A stretch of DNA of 20,685 bases. It comes from a virus. This document shows, piece after piece, positions 15,059 to 20,508 of the stretch. The stretch lies in the IMG/VR virus record IMGVR_UViG_3300042879_001533, positions 1-20,685 of that record. The stretch is one strand, 5' to 3'. Numbering within the stretch: position 1 is the first letter of the stretch; the number at the start of each line of letters is the position of its first letter. The translations under genes and the position numbers were made by a program. Below the pieces are notes generated by a model that worked only from the letters and a program-made list of their open reading frames with translations, was not told where the DNA came from and ran no database searches.

Positions 15059-15583
15059 ATGCCAGCGAATGAACTGAATGAAACGACATTCCTAGACGAC
15101 CAAACGCTAAACTTTGGCACGTCAAAGGACTTCAAGTTTGTGTATAACAGCGCGGACAATCGATTGGAGATACGCGACACATCCGGCACCGTTATTTGGC
15201 GCATGTCTGTTACCGGAGCAGTCACAGCGGTTGGTGGTATTGTGTCAAGCGGTAATGCGGAATTCGCGGGCCTGATGAGATTCTCTACCGCACAAGCCGC
15301 TACCATTTCCGCAGGCGCAATCACTGCCACATCAAGCTATATCGTGCTAGACACGGAAGGCGCGGCGGCAACAGATGACCTAGACACCATCAATGGTGAT
15401 TCCGCAGGGCAGATACTTATTCTCACTACTGCCAATGGCGCACGCGACGTGGTGCTAAAGAATGGCACTGGCAATCTATCTATTGGTGCGGATATTACTA
15501 TTGGGACTACAAATGATGTAGCTGTGCTATTCCGCCGATCCGGTTCAAACTATAAGCTACTTGCAAAAGGAATCATCGCATGA
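15059..15583 (+). CDS. small tail fibre / fibre end protein
   Basis: The 174-aa product begins L-N-E-T-T-F-L-D-D-Q-T-L-N-F-G-T-S-K-D-F-K-F-V-Y-N, a repeat-like beta start seen in phage fibres. Its C-terminal half contains I-N-G-D-S-A-G-Q-I-L-I-L-T-T, R-D-V-V-L-K-N-G-T-G-N-L-S-I, and L-F-R-R-S-G-S-N-Y-K-L-L-A-K-G. This is the form of the trimeric beta-fibre ends common in phages and giant-virus-like repeats. The gene lies 3 nt after the big fibre gene and may form its distal end. AAGGAT precedes ATG 15059, and its stop overlaps the next start (ATGA). Family is recognised by pattern only. Confidence 0.68.
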   Translation: MPANELNETTFLDDQTLNFGTSKDFKFVYNSADNRLEIRDTSGTVIWRMSVTGAVTAVGGIVSSGNAEFAGLMRFSTAQAATISAGAITATSSYIVLDTEGAAATDDLDTINGDSAGQILILTTANGARDVVLKNGTGNLSIGADITIGTTNDVAVLFRRSGSNYKLLAKGIIA

Positions 15584-15912
15584 ACGAACATATCCAGAAA
15601 CTACTCAAGCGTGCCGAAACCCTCCGCAAGAAGGCTGACGCACAACGCGCCGCCGCACAAGTGGAGATTGACGCGCTACTATCAAAAGTGGCAATCCTGT
15701 CTATTGGCGCAGAAAACATCAAATCCACCAAGCTGGCAGAACTTCAAGCCGCAGCCAATGACGCAGCGGAAGATGACGCAAACGACTTCGCAGCCCAAAA
15801 GCTGGAAGAGCGAAAGAAAATGAAAGCACGCGGAGAGAATATTGATGTGCCGAAAAGTGTAGCAGAAATGCGGGCCATACTTGAGGCGCAAGAGAATGCC
15901 AACCCCAGCTAA
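15580..15912 (+). CDS. coiled-coil protein of unknown function
   Basis: The 110-aa product is almost all helix-forming: I-Q-K-L-L-K-R-A-E-T-L-R-K-K-A-D-A-Q-R-A with heptad-like spacing, a short middle, and a charged K-L-E-E-R-K-K-M-K-A-R-G segment. There is no signal peptide, lipobox or membrane span, so it is not an obvious spanin. AAAGGA precedes ATG 15580, which overlaps the fibre stop as ATGA. It may be a tail fibre assembly factor or chaperone, because such genes often follow fibre genes, but no family match is seen. Confidence 0.7.
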   Translation: MNEHIQKLLKRAETLRKKADAQRAAAQVEIDALLSKVAILSIGAENIKSTKLAELQAAANDAAEDDANDFAAQKLEERKKMKARGENIDVPKSVAEMRAILEAQENANPS

Positions 15913-15920
15913 CCACAATA

Positions 15921-15949
15921 CCCCGCATCATATATTCGATGGGCCGGGG
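15921..15949 (+). other. GC-rich hairpin after the tail genes
   Basis: CCCCGCATC (15921-15929) pairs with GATG (15938-15941) and CGGGG (15945-15949), leaving a 3-base bulge and an 8-base loop. No U-tract follows, so termination would need another factor. It separates the tail operon from the lysis promoter. Confidence 0.45.
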
Positions 15950-15992
15950 TGGCGCGTAAATGGTGATAGTGTGCAATTCTCCTACATACATC

Positions 15993-16020
15993 TTGCCTTG
16001 CACAATATTCGTGCTATACT
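15993..16020 (+). promoter_or_regulatory. lysis-module promoter with extended -10
   Basis: TTGCCT (15993-15998), a 16-base spacer, and TATACT (16015-16020) preceded by TG at 16012-16013 form an extended -10 sigma70-type promoter. Transcription would start near 16027, giving a ~34-nt leader before ATG 16061. It lies in non-coding DNA between the tail and lysis genes, which supports a real role. Confidence 0.65.
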
Positions 16021-16060
16021 ATCGCGCATCGGTTCATTGTTTCATAGGAGCACTAGACGA

Positions 16061-16303
16061 ATGGAAACTCACAACGACGCAGGGCTACTTACGTGGTTGA
16101 TGGGGGTGGTGAATATAATCTTCGGCGCGGCAATTATGCGTGGCATCCCTTGGGCAATAGGAATGCACAGCGATGTATCAGCACTCAAGTCTGACGTGCA
16201 GGAGCTAAAGCAACTGCGCAGCCTATTCCATGAAATGGATAAAAAGCTAGACGTGGTGATAGACCGTATGCCAAAGCGCAAAACCGATGAGGACCACCAA
16301 TGA
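16061..16303 (+). CDS. small membrane protein with coiled coil, lysis-associated
   Basis: The 80-aa product starts at ATG 16061 with AGGAGC upstream. A longer in-frame start at 15881 would run through the promoter and hairpin and overlap the previous gene, so it is rejected. Residues 9-34 form one hydrophobic segment (L-L-T-W-L-M-G-V-V-N-I-I-F-G-A-A-I). Residues 38-70 are a charged helix (V-S-A-L-K-S-D-V-Q-E-L-K-Q-L-R-S-L-F), and the tail is basic then acidic. The topology, one span plus a coiled coil, recalls holin partners or anti-holins. It is first in the lysis operon and overlaps the next start by 4 nt. The role is inferred from position. Confidence 0.75.
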   Translation: METHNDAGLLTWLMGVVNIIFGAAIMRGIPWAIGMHSDVSALKSDVQELKQLRSLFHEMDKKLDVVIDRMPKRKTDEDHQ

Positions 16304-16701
16304 ACGACCTAACCGACATCTTGACAAGCGAGGCGGTACTGACCGCGCTAGGTGTATTCGTGGGCGTGGTGTGGAGCGTGGTGAAGGGCAGCGAGCTATA
16401 CAGCAGGAGGACTAATGCAGTCACGCGGTTTATCATTCGCATCATCGAAGGCGCAGTAGCCTATACCTACACCAATGCCGTGCGCGAATGGAAAGCGCAG
16501 AACGGCGGCAAGCTACTACCGGAACAAAAGGGCGTGGCCGTGGCGTTGGCGACTGCCAAGGCGAAAGAGGTTGCGGAGATTTACGGGCTGGAGAATAACC
16601 GGATAATCTCGGAACCGGCCATCATCGAAGCGGAAATCGAAAAGGCCGTCACGCGGTTGAAGAATCGCGGCAAGGGCGGTGCGGTGCGCGTCAATGAGTG
16701 A
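16300..16701 (+). CDS. holin-like membrane protein (LLH-type candidate)
   Basis: The 133-aa product has one N-terminal hydrophobic segment, residues 12-28 (A-V-L-T-A-L-G-V-F-V-G-V-V-W-S-V-V). A long amphipathic helical region follows with A-V-A-Y-T-Y-T-N-A-V-R-E-W-K, Q-K-G-V-A-V-A-L-A-T-A-K-A-K-E-V and I-I-E-A-E-I-E-K-A-V. This layout fits the LLH group of phage holins, in which a single N-terminal span is followed by a helical domain with conserved A and K. It lies between another membrane protein and the endolysin, the classic holin place. ATG 16300 overlaps the upstream stop (ATGA). Which of the two membrane proteins makes the lethal hole cannot be decided by sequence alone. Confidence 0.7.
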   Translation: MNDLTDILTSEAVLTALGVFVGVVWSVVKGSELYSRRTNAVTRFIIRIIEGAVAYTYTNAVREWKAQNGGKLLPEQKGVAVALATAKAKEVAEIYGLENNRIISEPAIIEAEIEKAVTRLKNRGKGGAVRVNE

Positions 16702-17242
16702 GGCATTCAACGCGGCCCTACTCCGCACAAAACAATTCGAGGGTGGCTGGAGCGATGACCCCCGCGACCGTGGCGGACAGACGAAGTACGGCATAACGCA
16801 GAAAACATGGGAAATGTGGCTGCGGAATCCGGCCTCGTTTAAGTACGGCAAACTCCCTCAACACGTGGCTGATATCGCGTGGAACATGGCAGTCCCAATT
16901 TACAAAACGCTCTATTGGGATGCTTGCCGTTGCGATGAAATAACAGACACAGACCTAGCAGCCCGCGTGTTTGACTTCGCAGTGAACAGCGGCGGCGGGC
17001 GTTCAATCAAAGCACTACAGCAAGCGTACAATCGCATTAAACCGGAAGAATGGCAAGACCTGAAAGAAGATGGACTTATCGGAGGAATCACACTGCAAGC
17101 GGTTAACAGAGCTTCCGGCAAATACTCGGACGCGATGCTTGCCTCATTCAATTATTCCCGCGCCCGATACTATGAATCCATTGTTCAGAATAGCCCACTT
17201 CAACGCGCATTCATTCGCGGGTGGTTCCAGCGGTGTCTGTGA
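16694..17242 (+). CDS. GH108-family endolysin (N-acetylmuramidase)
   Basis: This 182-aa peptidoglycan hydrolase has the GH108 signature. Glu16 in F-E-G-G-W is the probable catalytic acid, followed by R-G-G-Q-T-K-Y-G-I-T at 26-35. The C-terminal part carries the linked peptidoglycan-binding-like region: V-F-D-F-A-V-N-S-G, then K-A-L-Q-Q-A-Y-N-R and D-G-L-I-G-G-I-T-L-Q-A-V-N. There is no signal peptide, so export depends on the holin. ATG 16694 is chosen over an upstream non-ATG start because it overlaps the holin stop (ATGAGTGA) and places M-S-E-A-F-N at the usual family start. GH108 enzymes are most common in phages of Gram-negative bacteria. Confidence 0.9.
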   Translation: MSEAFNAALLRTKQFEGGWSDDPRDRGGQTKYGITQKTWEMWLRNPASFKYGKLPQHVADIAWNMAVPIYKTLYWDACRCDEITDTDLAARVFDFAVNSGGGRSIKALQQAYNRIKPEEWQDLKEDGLIGGITLQAVNRASGKYSDAMLASFNYSRARYYESIVQNSPLQRAFIRGWFQRCL

Positions 17243-17261
17243 CAACTAAGCGTGTGGCCTG

Positions 17262-17528
17262 ATGGATACGCTCCGCATTGGCGCAGTGACCTACACGGTG
17301 GCAGAGGCACCCATAAGCGAATGCGGGCTGATTGACTACGAAACGCAGACGATTGTTATCCGCAAGGGACTCGCAAAGGACGTTCGCGCCGTCACCGTCT
17401 GGCATGAAGTTATTCACGCCATCCTCTACAACATGGGCCACGTCAACCATGACGAGATTTTAGTAGACGGAATCGCGCATGGTGTACTACAATGCTTGCG
17501 GGATAACCCACAACTTAAAGGGAGGTAG
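17262..17528 (+). CDS. small HEXXH zinc metallopeptidase-like protein
   Basis: The 88-aa product contains W-H-E-V-I-H-A-I-L with His48, Glu49 and His52 as zinc ligands and catalytic base. Glu65 in H-D-E-I-L-V-D-G-I is a candidate third ligand. The core is like the minimal ImmA/IrrE-type metallopeptidases, but the N-terminal DNA-contact and C-terminal parts of full-length ImmA are missing. Small proteins of this kind are common in tailed phage genomes, and their substrate is unknown. No good ribosome-binding site is seen before ATG 17262. The next gene starts 2 nt after its stop. In this location, between lysis genes and a phosphoesterase, it may be an accessory or anti-host factor. Confidence 0.78.
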   Translation: MDTLRIGAVTYTVAEAPISECGLIDYETQTIVIRKGLAKDVRAVTVWHEVIHAILYNMGHVNHDEILVDGIAHGVLQCLRDNPQLKGR

Positions 17529-17530
17529 GT

Positions 17531-18370
17531 ATGGCACGCATTAACAACGTGGTGATAATCTCCGATACCCATTGCGGGTGCAAGCTGGCATTATGCCCGC
17601 CTGACGGTATCACCTTGGACGAGGGTAACCAGATACAGCCCAGCGCATTCCAGCGATGGATGTGGCAACAATGGGAGTATTTCTGGAACGTCTTTGTACC
17701 AGAGACCATCCACGATGAACCGTTCTACCTAGTCCACAACGGCGATGCTCTGGACGGTATGCACCACGGCACCACAACCACATTCACAAACAACTGGAAT
17801 GACCAAATCAAGATAGCGCACGAGGTGCTAAAGCCGGTGGTGGACAGGGCGGAACGGTACTACCACATTCGCGGCACAGAGGCCCACGTAGGCCCGTCTG
17901 CGCAGTACGAGGAGATGCTTGCGCGGATGCTTGGCGCGTTTCCAGACGATACCGGCAACTATGCGCGGTATGAGCTTTGGCTAAAGATGGGAGTACAGAA
18001 TGATATTCTTCTTCACGCCCTGCATCACATTGGCAGTACTGGCAGCCAAGCGTATGAAAGCACGGCGGTAAACAAGGAATTGATGGAGTCCTATGTAGAG
18101 GCTGGCCGATGGGGTAGGCGACCGCCTGACGTAATCATCCGCAGCCATCGCCACCGAGCGTACGAGTGCAAGATTCCAAGCGCGAAAGGTAGTGCCTACT
18201 CGATTGTCACCCCGGCGTGGCAGGGCAAGACTCCATTCGTCTGGAAGATTCCCGGCGGGCGGTTGTCGCAGCCTCAATTCGGCGGCGTGATTATTCGTGA
18301 GGCTCCAGATGGGGTATGGTATCCAAAGTCATTCACAGTTAGCTTTGAACGACCAGAAGCGGAGGAATAG
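17531..18370 (+). CDS. calcineurin-like metallophosphoesterase
   Basis: The 279-aa protein has the metallophosphoesterase metal ligands in order: Asp12 and His14 (I-S-D-T-H), Asp72 (N-G-D-A-L-D-G), His119 within R-G-T-E-A-H, His165/166 (H-A-L-H-H), and His206/His208 (R-S-H-R-H). The third block reads G-T-E-A-H instead of the usual G-N-H-D/E, so the catalytic Asn is replaced by Thr-Glu. This variant is familiar among phage phosphoesterases. The substrate may be nucleic acid or a nucleotide, but this is not shown. An excellent GGGAGGT ribosome-binding site precedes ATG 17531. No signal peptide is seen, so it acts in the cytoplasm. It lies in an accessory cassette after lysis. Confidence 0.85.
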   Translation: MARINNVVIISDTHCGCKLALCPPDGITLDEGNQIQPSAFQRWMWQQWEYFWNVFVPETIHDEPFYLVHNGDALDGMHHGTTTTFTNNWNDQIKIAHEVLKPVVDRAERYYHIRGTEAHVGPSAQYEEMLARMLGAFPDDTGNYARYELWLKMGVQNDILLHALHHIGSTGSQAYESTAVNKELMESYVEAGRWGRRPPDVIIRSHRHRAYECKIPSAKGSAYSIVTPAWQGKTPFVWKIPGGRLSQPQFGGVIIREAPDGVWYPKSFTVSFERPEAEE

Positions 18371-18372
18371 AG

Positions 18373-18612
18373 ATGACAGTAGACGGATGGTTGAAGGCGT
18401 GGCAAGATGCCGAAACGGTGCACGATGCCGACGGCATGAGTACCGAAGAAATCGCAGCCCTTTGGAATACAAGCCTATGCACGGCACAGCGGCGGATTCG
18501 CAAACTGGTGGCTGATGGGTTTGCCAAGTTTGCAGGCTACAGAACAGAAAAGTCTTTGATAGGTGTACCTAAAAAGGTGCCGGTGTTCACACTAACAGAC
18601 AGCAAAGGATAA
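18373..18612 (+). CDS. small helix-turn-helix DNA-binding protein
   Basis: The 79-aa product has a likely winged helix-turn-helix at residues 22-50: M-S-T-E-E-I-A-A-L-W-N-T-S-L-C-T-A-Q-R-R-I. The sequence R-K-L-V-A-D-G-F-A-K follows, then a possible wing (K-K-V-P-V-F-T-L). The Arg-rich second helix would face DNA. The gene lies 2 nt after the phosphoesterase stop, with GAGGAA overlapping that stop. Because a promoter and paired repeats lie a few hundred bases downstream, it could regulate the small-gene operon, but this is a guess from position. Confidence 0.75.
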   Translation: MTVDGWLKAWQDAETVHDADGMSTEEIAALWNTSLCTAQRRIRKLVADGFAKFAGYRTEKSLIGVPKKVPVFTLTDSKG

Positions 18613-18616
18613 TCAC

Positions 18617-18727
18617 ATGGACCTAATCGCATTCCTCACCCCGTGGTTTCAAGCTGGATTTGCCATTGGCGCAAGCGAGGTGTTTCAGCTTTTGCTGGCC
18701 CTGCTGTGGGCGTTTCTAGGCTATTGA
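18617..18727 (+). CDS. 36-aa hydrophobic membrane microprotein
   Basis: ATG 18617 follows AAGGAT at suitable spacing, 4 nt after the HTH gene stop. The peptide starts M-D-L-I-A-F-L-T-P-W-F-Q-A-G-F and ends L-L-L-A-L-L-W-A-F-L-G-Y, so it is almost wholly hydrophobic with one probable membrane span at ~22-35 and a hydrophobic front part. There is one acidic residue near the N-terminus. Its stop codon lies inside the -35 box of the following promoter. It may be a membrane-acting toxin-like or lysis-modulating peptide. No family can be named and a random ORF cannot be excluded, although the ribosome-binding site argues for translation. Confidence 0.5.
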   Translation: MDLIAFLTPWFQAGFAIGASEVFQLLLALLWAFLGY

Positions 18728-18752
18728 CAACCCGCGTGCTTTGTGGCACAGT
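18724..18752 (+). promoter_or_regulatory. candidate promoter for short RNA
   Basis: A perfect TTGACA (18724-18729) is followed after 17 bases by CACAGT (18747-18752), with TG at 18744-18745 as an extended -10. The -10 box matches only at its A2, A4 and T6 positions. It lies at the end of the microprotein gene and reads toward a terminator ~70 nt away. Confidence 0.45.
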
Positions 18753-18758
18753 AACGCT

Positions 18759-18829
18759 ACTCCCTTCGAGGCGTGCAACGCGCCTCTGCCTAGCCCGCTG
18801 GTACTCCCCCTCGCCAGCGGGCGTTTTCT
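18759..18829 (+). ncRNA. candidate ~70-nt small RNA with two hairpins
   Basis: A transcript from the preceding promoter would hold a hairpin GAGGCGTG-CAA-CGCGCCTC (18768-18786, one G-U pair) and then end at the terminator hairpin GCCCGCTGG/CCAGCGGGC. No ORF with a ribosome-binding site fits in it. It may instead be simply a double terminator for the lysis operon. Only sequence symmetry supports it. Confidence 0.35.
18793..18829 (+). terminator. intrinsic terminator ending the lysis/accessory operon
   Basis: GCCCGCTGG (18793-18801) and CCAGCGGGC (18814-18822) form a perfect 9-bp GC-rich stem with a 12-base loop, followed by GTTTTCTTT. This is a standard Rho-independent terminator on the + strand. 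It separates the late operon from the new promoter. Confidence 0.85.
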
Positions 18830-18856
18830 TTGCTTTCCTGCAAATTGTCATCTGGC

Positions 18857-18884
18857 GTTCAGTGTTTCAAGGGAAATGTTCAGT
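18857..18884 (+). repeat. two direct repeats GTTCAGT, possible operator
   Basis: GTTCAGT occurs at 18857-18863 and 18878-18884, a 21-base period (two helical turns) that places both on the same DNA face. They lie 22 bases upstream of the -35 box of a strong promoter. A regulator could bind them, but none is shown. Confidence 0.35.
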
Positions 18885-18905
18885 AAAAATTCCCTCACAA
18901 TCCAC

Positions 18906-18934
18906 TTGACAGTGTGACCGCAATCGGGTATAGT
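18906..18934 (+). promoter_or_regulatory. strong sigma70-like promoter of the small-gene operon
   Basis: TTGACA (18906-18911), 17 bases, and TATAGT (18929-18934) form a near-consensus promoter with only one mismatch in twelve. Transcription should start near 18941, about 35 nt before ATG 18976. It is the best promoter in the window and lies in DNA without genes. Confidence 0.88.
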
Positions 18935-18975
18935 ATGGTTACAACAGCGGCAGGGAGCCGCAAGGGAGACACGAA

Positions 18976-19188
18976 ATGAACCACTGGACAAAGCACCTGC
19001 CGGAAGCTGGTACCGATAGTTTTGCGCGTGAAGCTGCTGATATTGAATGCCGTATTGAGCAGCTACAATCACAAATTGATGCCCTGTATGGTGTGCGCCA
19101 AGAATTAGAAGATAATGCTATGCGCTGGGCTAAAAAGTATTGGACCGCCGAAGAGATTTCGGAAGCTATTGAGTCGGCCAATAACTAA
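18976..19188 (+). CDS. small coiled-coil protein, first gene of small operon
   Basis: The 70-aa product begins M-N-H-W-T-K-H-L-P-E-A-G and continues as a helix: A-A-D-I-E-C-R-I-E-Q-L-Q-S-Q-I-D-A-L-Y-G-V-R-Q-E-L. It ends with W-A-K-K-Y-W-T-A-E-E-I. The middle has clear leucine/isoleucine heptads and could dimerise. There is no membrane segment or known family. It has the repeated AGGGAGACAC leader and is the first gene after the strong promoter. Codon use is somewhat more AT-rich than in the late genes. Confidence 0.75.
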   Translation: MNHWTKHLPEAGTDSFAREAADIECRIEQLQSQIDALYGVRQELEDNAMRWAKKYWTAEEISEAIESANN

Positions 19189-19231
19189 CCACCACGGGGG
19201 CGCGCATCGTACACGCGCAGGGAGACACAAG

Positions 19232-19411
19232 ATGATACCAGCAGACCGCAAGCGCAAACTCCAAAAGCTAGCCCTTGAATTGTTTACCAGTGACAACTGG
19301 AAACATGGCTACAAATACGTAGACGATGGGGAATATGCTTGCCATTTGTCAATTACCTACAACGGCAAGATGCCGCGCAAGAGCTGGCAGTTCGATAAAC
19401 TTACAAATTAG
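19232..19411 (+). CDS. 59-aa protein of unknown function
   Basis: ATG 19232 is preceded by the AGGGAGACAC leader; a longer in-frame start at 19115 would overlap most of the previous gene's end and is rejected. The peptide has an N-terminal basic helix (P-A-D-R-K-R-K-L-Q-K-L-A-L-E-L-F) and a C-terminal aromatic part (N-W-K-H-G-Y-K-Y-V-D-D-G-E-Y, K-S-W-Q-F-D-K). The leader contains GCGCG/CGCGC (19200-19218), a small hairpin just before the ribosome-binding site. Its stop overlaps the next gene's leader. Function unknown. Confidence 0.68.
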   Translation: MIPADRKRKLQKLALELFTSDNWKHGYKYVDDGEYACHLSITYNGKMPRKSWQFDKLTN

Positions 19412-19423
19412 GGAGACCACACG

Positions 19424-19636
19424 ATGAACGAGCGATACAACAGGATTGCGGGCTGCCAGATGGCCGTGGACGCGGCGCGGGCACAGTGCGATATTGCTGC
19501 ACGGCGGCTTGCTGATGGGTTTATGGCTTGCGAAGATGAGGGCGGCGAGTGCTTGCCGGATAGCCGCGACTACCGCGCCGCACAGGAAGCCTACGCGGAC
19601 ACGCTTGACCAACTCGCAGACGCGCTGCGTCGATGA
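19424..19636 (+). CDS. 70-aa helical protein of unknown function
   Basis: The product is alanine-rich and mostly helical: R-I-A-G-C-Q-M-A-V-D-A-A-R-A-Q-C-D-I-A, then A-R-R-L-A-D-G-F-M-A-C-E-D-E-G-G-E-C and A-D-T-L-D-Q-L-A-D-A-L-R-R. It has three cysteines and an acidic middle. The third copy of the AGGGAGAC leader precedes ATG 19424. No family is recognised. The next gene begins 11 nt after the stop. Confidence 0.7.
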   Translation: MNERYNRIAGCQMAVDAARAQCDIAARRLADGFMACEDEGGECLPDSRDYRAAQEAYADTLDQLADALRR

Positions 19637-19647
19637 AAGGGAGTGAG

Positions 19648-19779
19648 ATGGAAGATTTGCTACACCTTGCGCGGCTTGTCGCCAGCCTGAACGAGAATCA
19701 CCTTGAGATTGGCGCAGGTCGCATGTTGGAAATGGTAACCGTGGCGCGTAATGCGCTCGCCAAAGCGGAGGGCAAGTGA
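19648..19779 (+). CDS. 43-aa protein of unknown function
   Basis: This short gene (M-E-D-L-L-H-L-A-R-L-V-A-S-L, later M-L-E-M-V-T-V-A-R-N-A-L-A-K-A) has AAGGGAG five bases before ATG 19648 and a TGATG overlap with the next start. Without it there would be a ~140-nt hole in an otherwise packed operon. The peptide is one or two amphipathic helices. No family is known. Confidence 0.6.
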   Translation: MEDLLHLARLVASLNENHLEIGAGRMLEMVTVARNALAKAEGK

Positions 19780-20033
19780 TGAACAACTTCCACACCTACG
19801 AGCATCTTGGCTGCAAAGTCTGGCAGCACGTCACCGCGCCGGTGTGGGTGCGGGAGTACACGGGGCAGGATATCTACACGCCAACCCGCTACGGCGCGTA
19901 CAAGTCAATTGAACCCGTGCCCGAGGGCCGCAAGCCGTGGAGCGTTAACAATGTGCGCGTGGCACCGATTAGCACCAATTTGCAGGCCACACTGAATGCA
20001 GCTATCGAGGCTGCGGAGGAGTTTGAAGGATGA
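19779..20033 (+). CDS. 84-aa protein of unknown function
   Basis: ATG 19779 overlaps the preceding stop (TGATG), preferred over a GTG one codon upstream. The sequence has an aromatic N-terminus (F-H-T-Y-E-H-L-G-C-K-V-W-Q-H-V), a Y-T-G-Q-D-I-Y-T-P-T-R-Y-G-A-Y core and an acidic helix at the end (L-N-A-A-I-E-A-A-E-E-F-E-G). No metal or nucleotide motif is evident. The mixed pattern suggests a small folded domain. Its stop overlaps the following start as ATGA. Confidence 0.68.
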   Translation: MNNFHTYEHLGCKVWQHVTAPVWVREYTGQDIYTPTRYGAYKSIEPVPEGRKPWSVNNVRVAPISTNLQATLNAAIEAAEEFEG

Positions 20034-20314
20034 GAAACATCTTTATGATTACCGACAAGTACCGCATCAACAACCTTGATGATTTGAATTGGTGCATTCA
20101 GGAGGCTGTCACCGTCAAGAAATCCAAGGATGCCGAGCGCATAGGCACAGTACACTGGAAAAACGTCTCGTATCACCGCGACCTTGCCCAAGCGTGTACG
20201 CGCCTCGCTAAAACACTGGCAGACGAAACCGAATGCGATACCCTTAACGATTACGCAAACGCCTTGAAACGCCACTGTGACGGCCTAGCGGCGGCTGTAG
20301 GAGCAATTCAATGA
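20030..20314 (+). CDS. 94-aa phage protein, weak DUF5405-like pattern
   Basis: The product opens M-I-T-D-K-Y-R-I-N-N-L-D-D-L-N-W-C-I-Q-E near residue 6, followed by G-T-V-H-W-K-N-V-S-Y-H-R-D-L-A-Q-A-C-T-R-L. The K-Y-x-I-x-x-x-x-x-N start and Y-x-x-D-L-x-x-A helix recall small phage proteins of the DUF5405 kind, but the match is by memory and weak. AGGAG stands upstream of ATG 20030, which overlaps the preceding stop. Function unknown. Confidence 0.7.
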   Translation: MRNIFMITDKYRINNLDDLNWCIQEAVTVKKSKDAERIGTVHWKNVSYHRDLAQACTRLAKTLADETECDTLNDYANALKRHCDGLAAAVGAIQ

Positions 20315-20508
20315 ACGAATACCAACCGGGAGTGAACGGCATCACAGCTGCGGACATTGAGCAGGCCAAGCGCGAATACGAGCGGGCGCGGTTCGAGGAA
20401 ATGCAGCTAATCACGGCGGAACATGAGGCGGACAGTAAGCGTGCATTCGACCTGCTTGAACGGGCAAAGGCGCGTGTACGGCGCAACAGTGGAGGGCTTG
20501 GAGAATGA
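20311..20508 (+). CDS. 65-aa coiled-coil protein of unknown function
   Basis: The product is mostly one charged helix: D-I-E-Q-A-K-R-E-Y-E-R-A-R-F-E-E-M-Q-L-I, then D-S-K-R-A-F-D-L-L-E-R-A-K-A-R-V. A short N-terminal segment holds N-E-Y-Q-P-G-V-N-G. AGGAG precedes ATG 20311, which overlaps the upstream stop (ATGA), and its own stop overlaps the next start. No family is recognised. Confidence 0.68.
   Translation: MNEYQPGVNGITAADIEQAKREYERARFEEMQLITAEHEADSKRAFDLLERAKARVRRNSGGLGE

Larger units (their letters stand above)
18963..19426 (+). repeat. repeated translation leader AGGGAGACAC before three genes
   Basis: Near-identical initiation regions occur before three consecutive genes: AGGGAGACACGAA before ATG 18976, AGGGAGACACAAG before ATG 19232, and AGGGAGACCACACG before ATG 19424. 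The first is preceded by another AGGGAG twelve bases upstream. The similarity exceeds the core ribosome-binding site and suggests shared origin or shared translational control. Confidence 0.7.

Noticed and set aside
10903-15583. Diversity-generating retroelement acting on tail-tip genes
   Set aside because: No reverse transcriptase gene, no template/variable repeat pair and no adenine-biased repeat copies were seen in the window.
15881-16060. 60-residue N-terminal extension of the lysis membrane protein
   Set aside because: It would cross a hairpin and an extended -10 promoter and overlap the previous gene; AGGAGC before ATG 16061 marks the better start.
17262-18612. Toxin-antitoxin pair of ImmA-like peptidase and HTH protein
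   Set aside because: ImmA/ImmR-type pairs are usually adjacent; here a phosphoesterase gene separates them and the HTH protein is not of the Xre type, so a pair is not supported.
18728-18830. tRNA gene in the hairpin-rich segment
   Set aside because: No cloverleaf with T-arm GTTC-A motif and anticodon arm can be drawn; the two hairpins fit a terminator region better.
18643-18909. 88-aa frame across the non-coding block
   Set aside because: It runs through the terminator hairpin and into the -35 box of a strong promoter and shows only composition-driven sequence.
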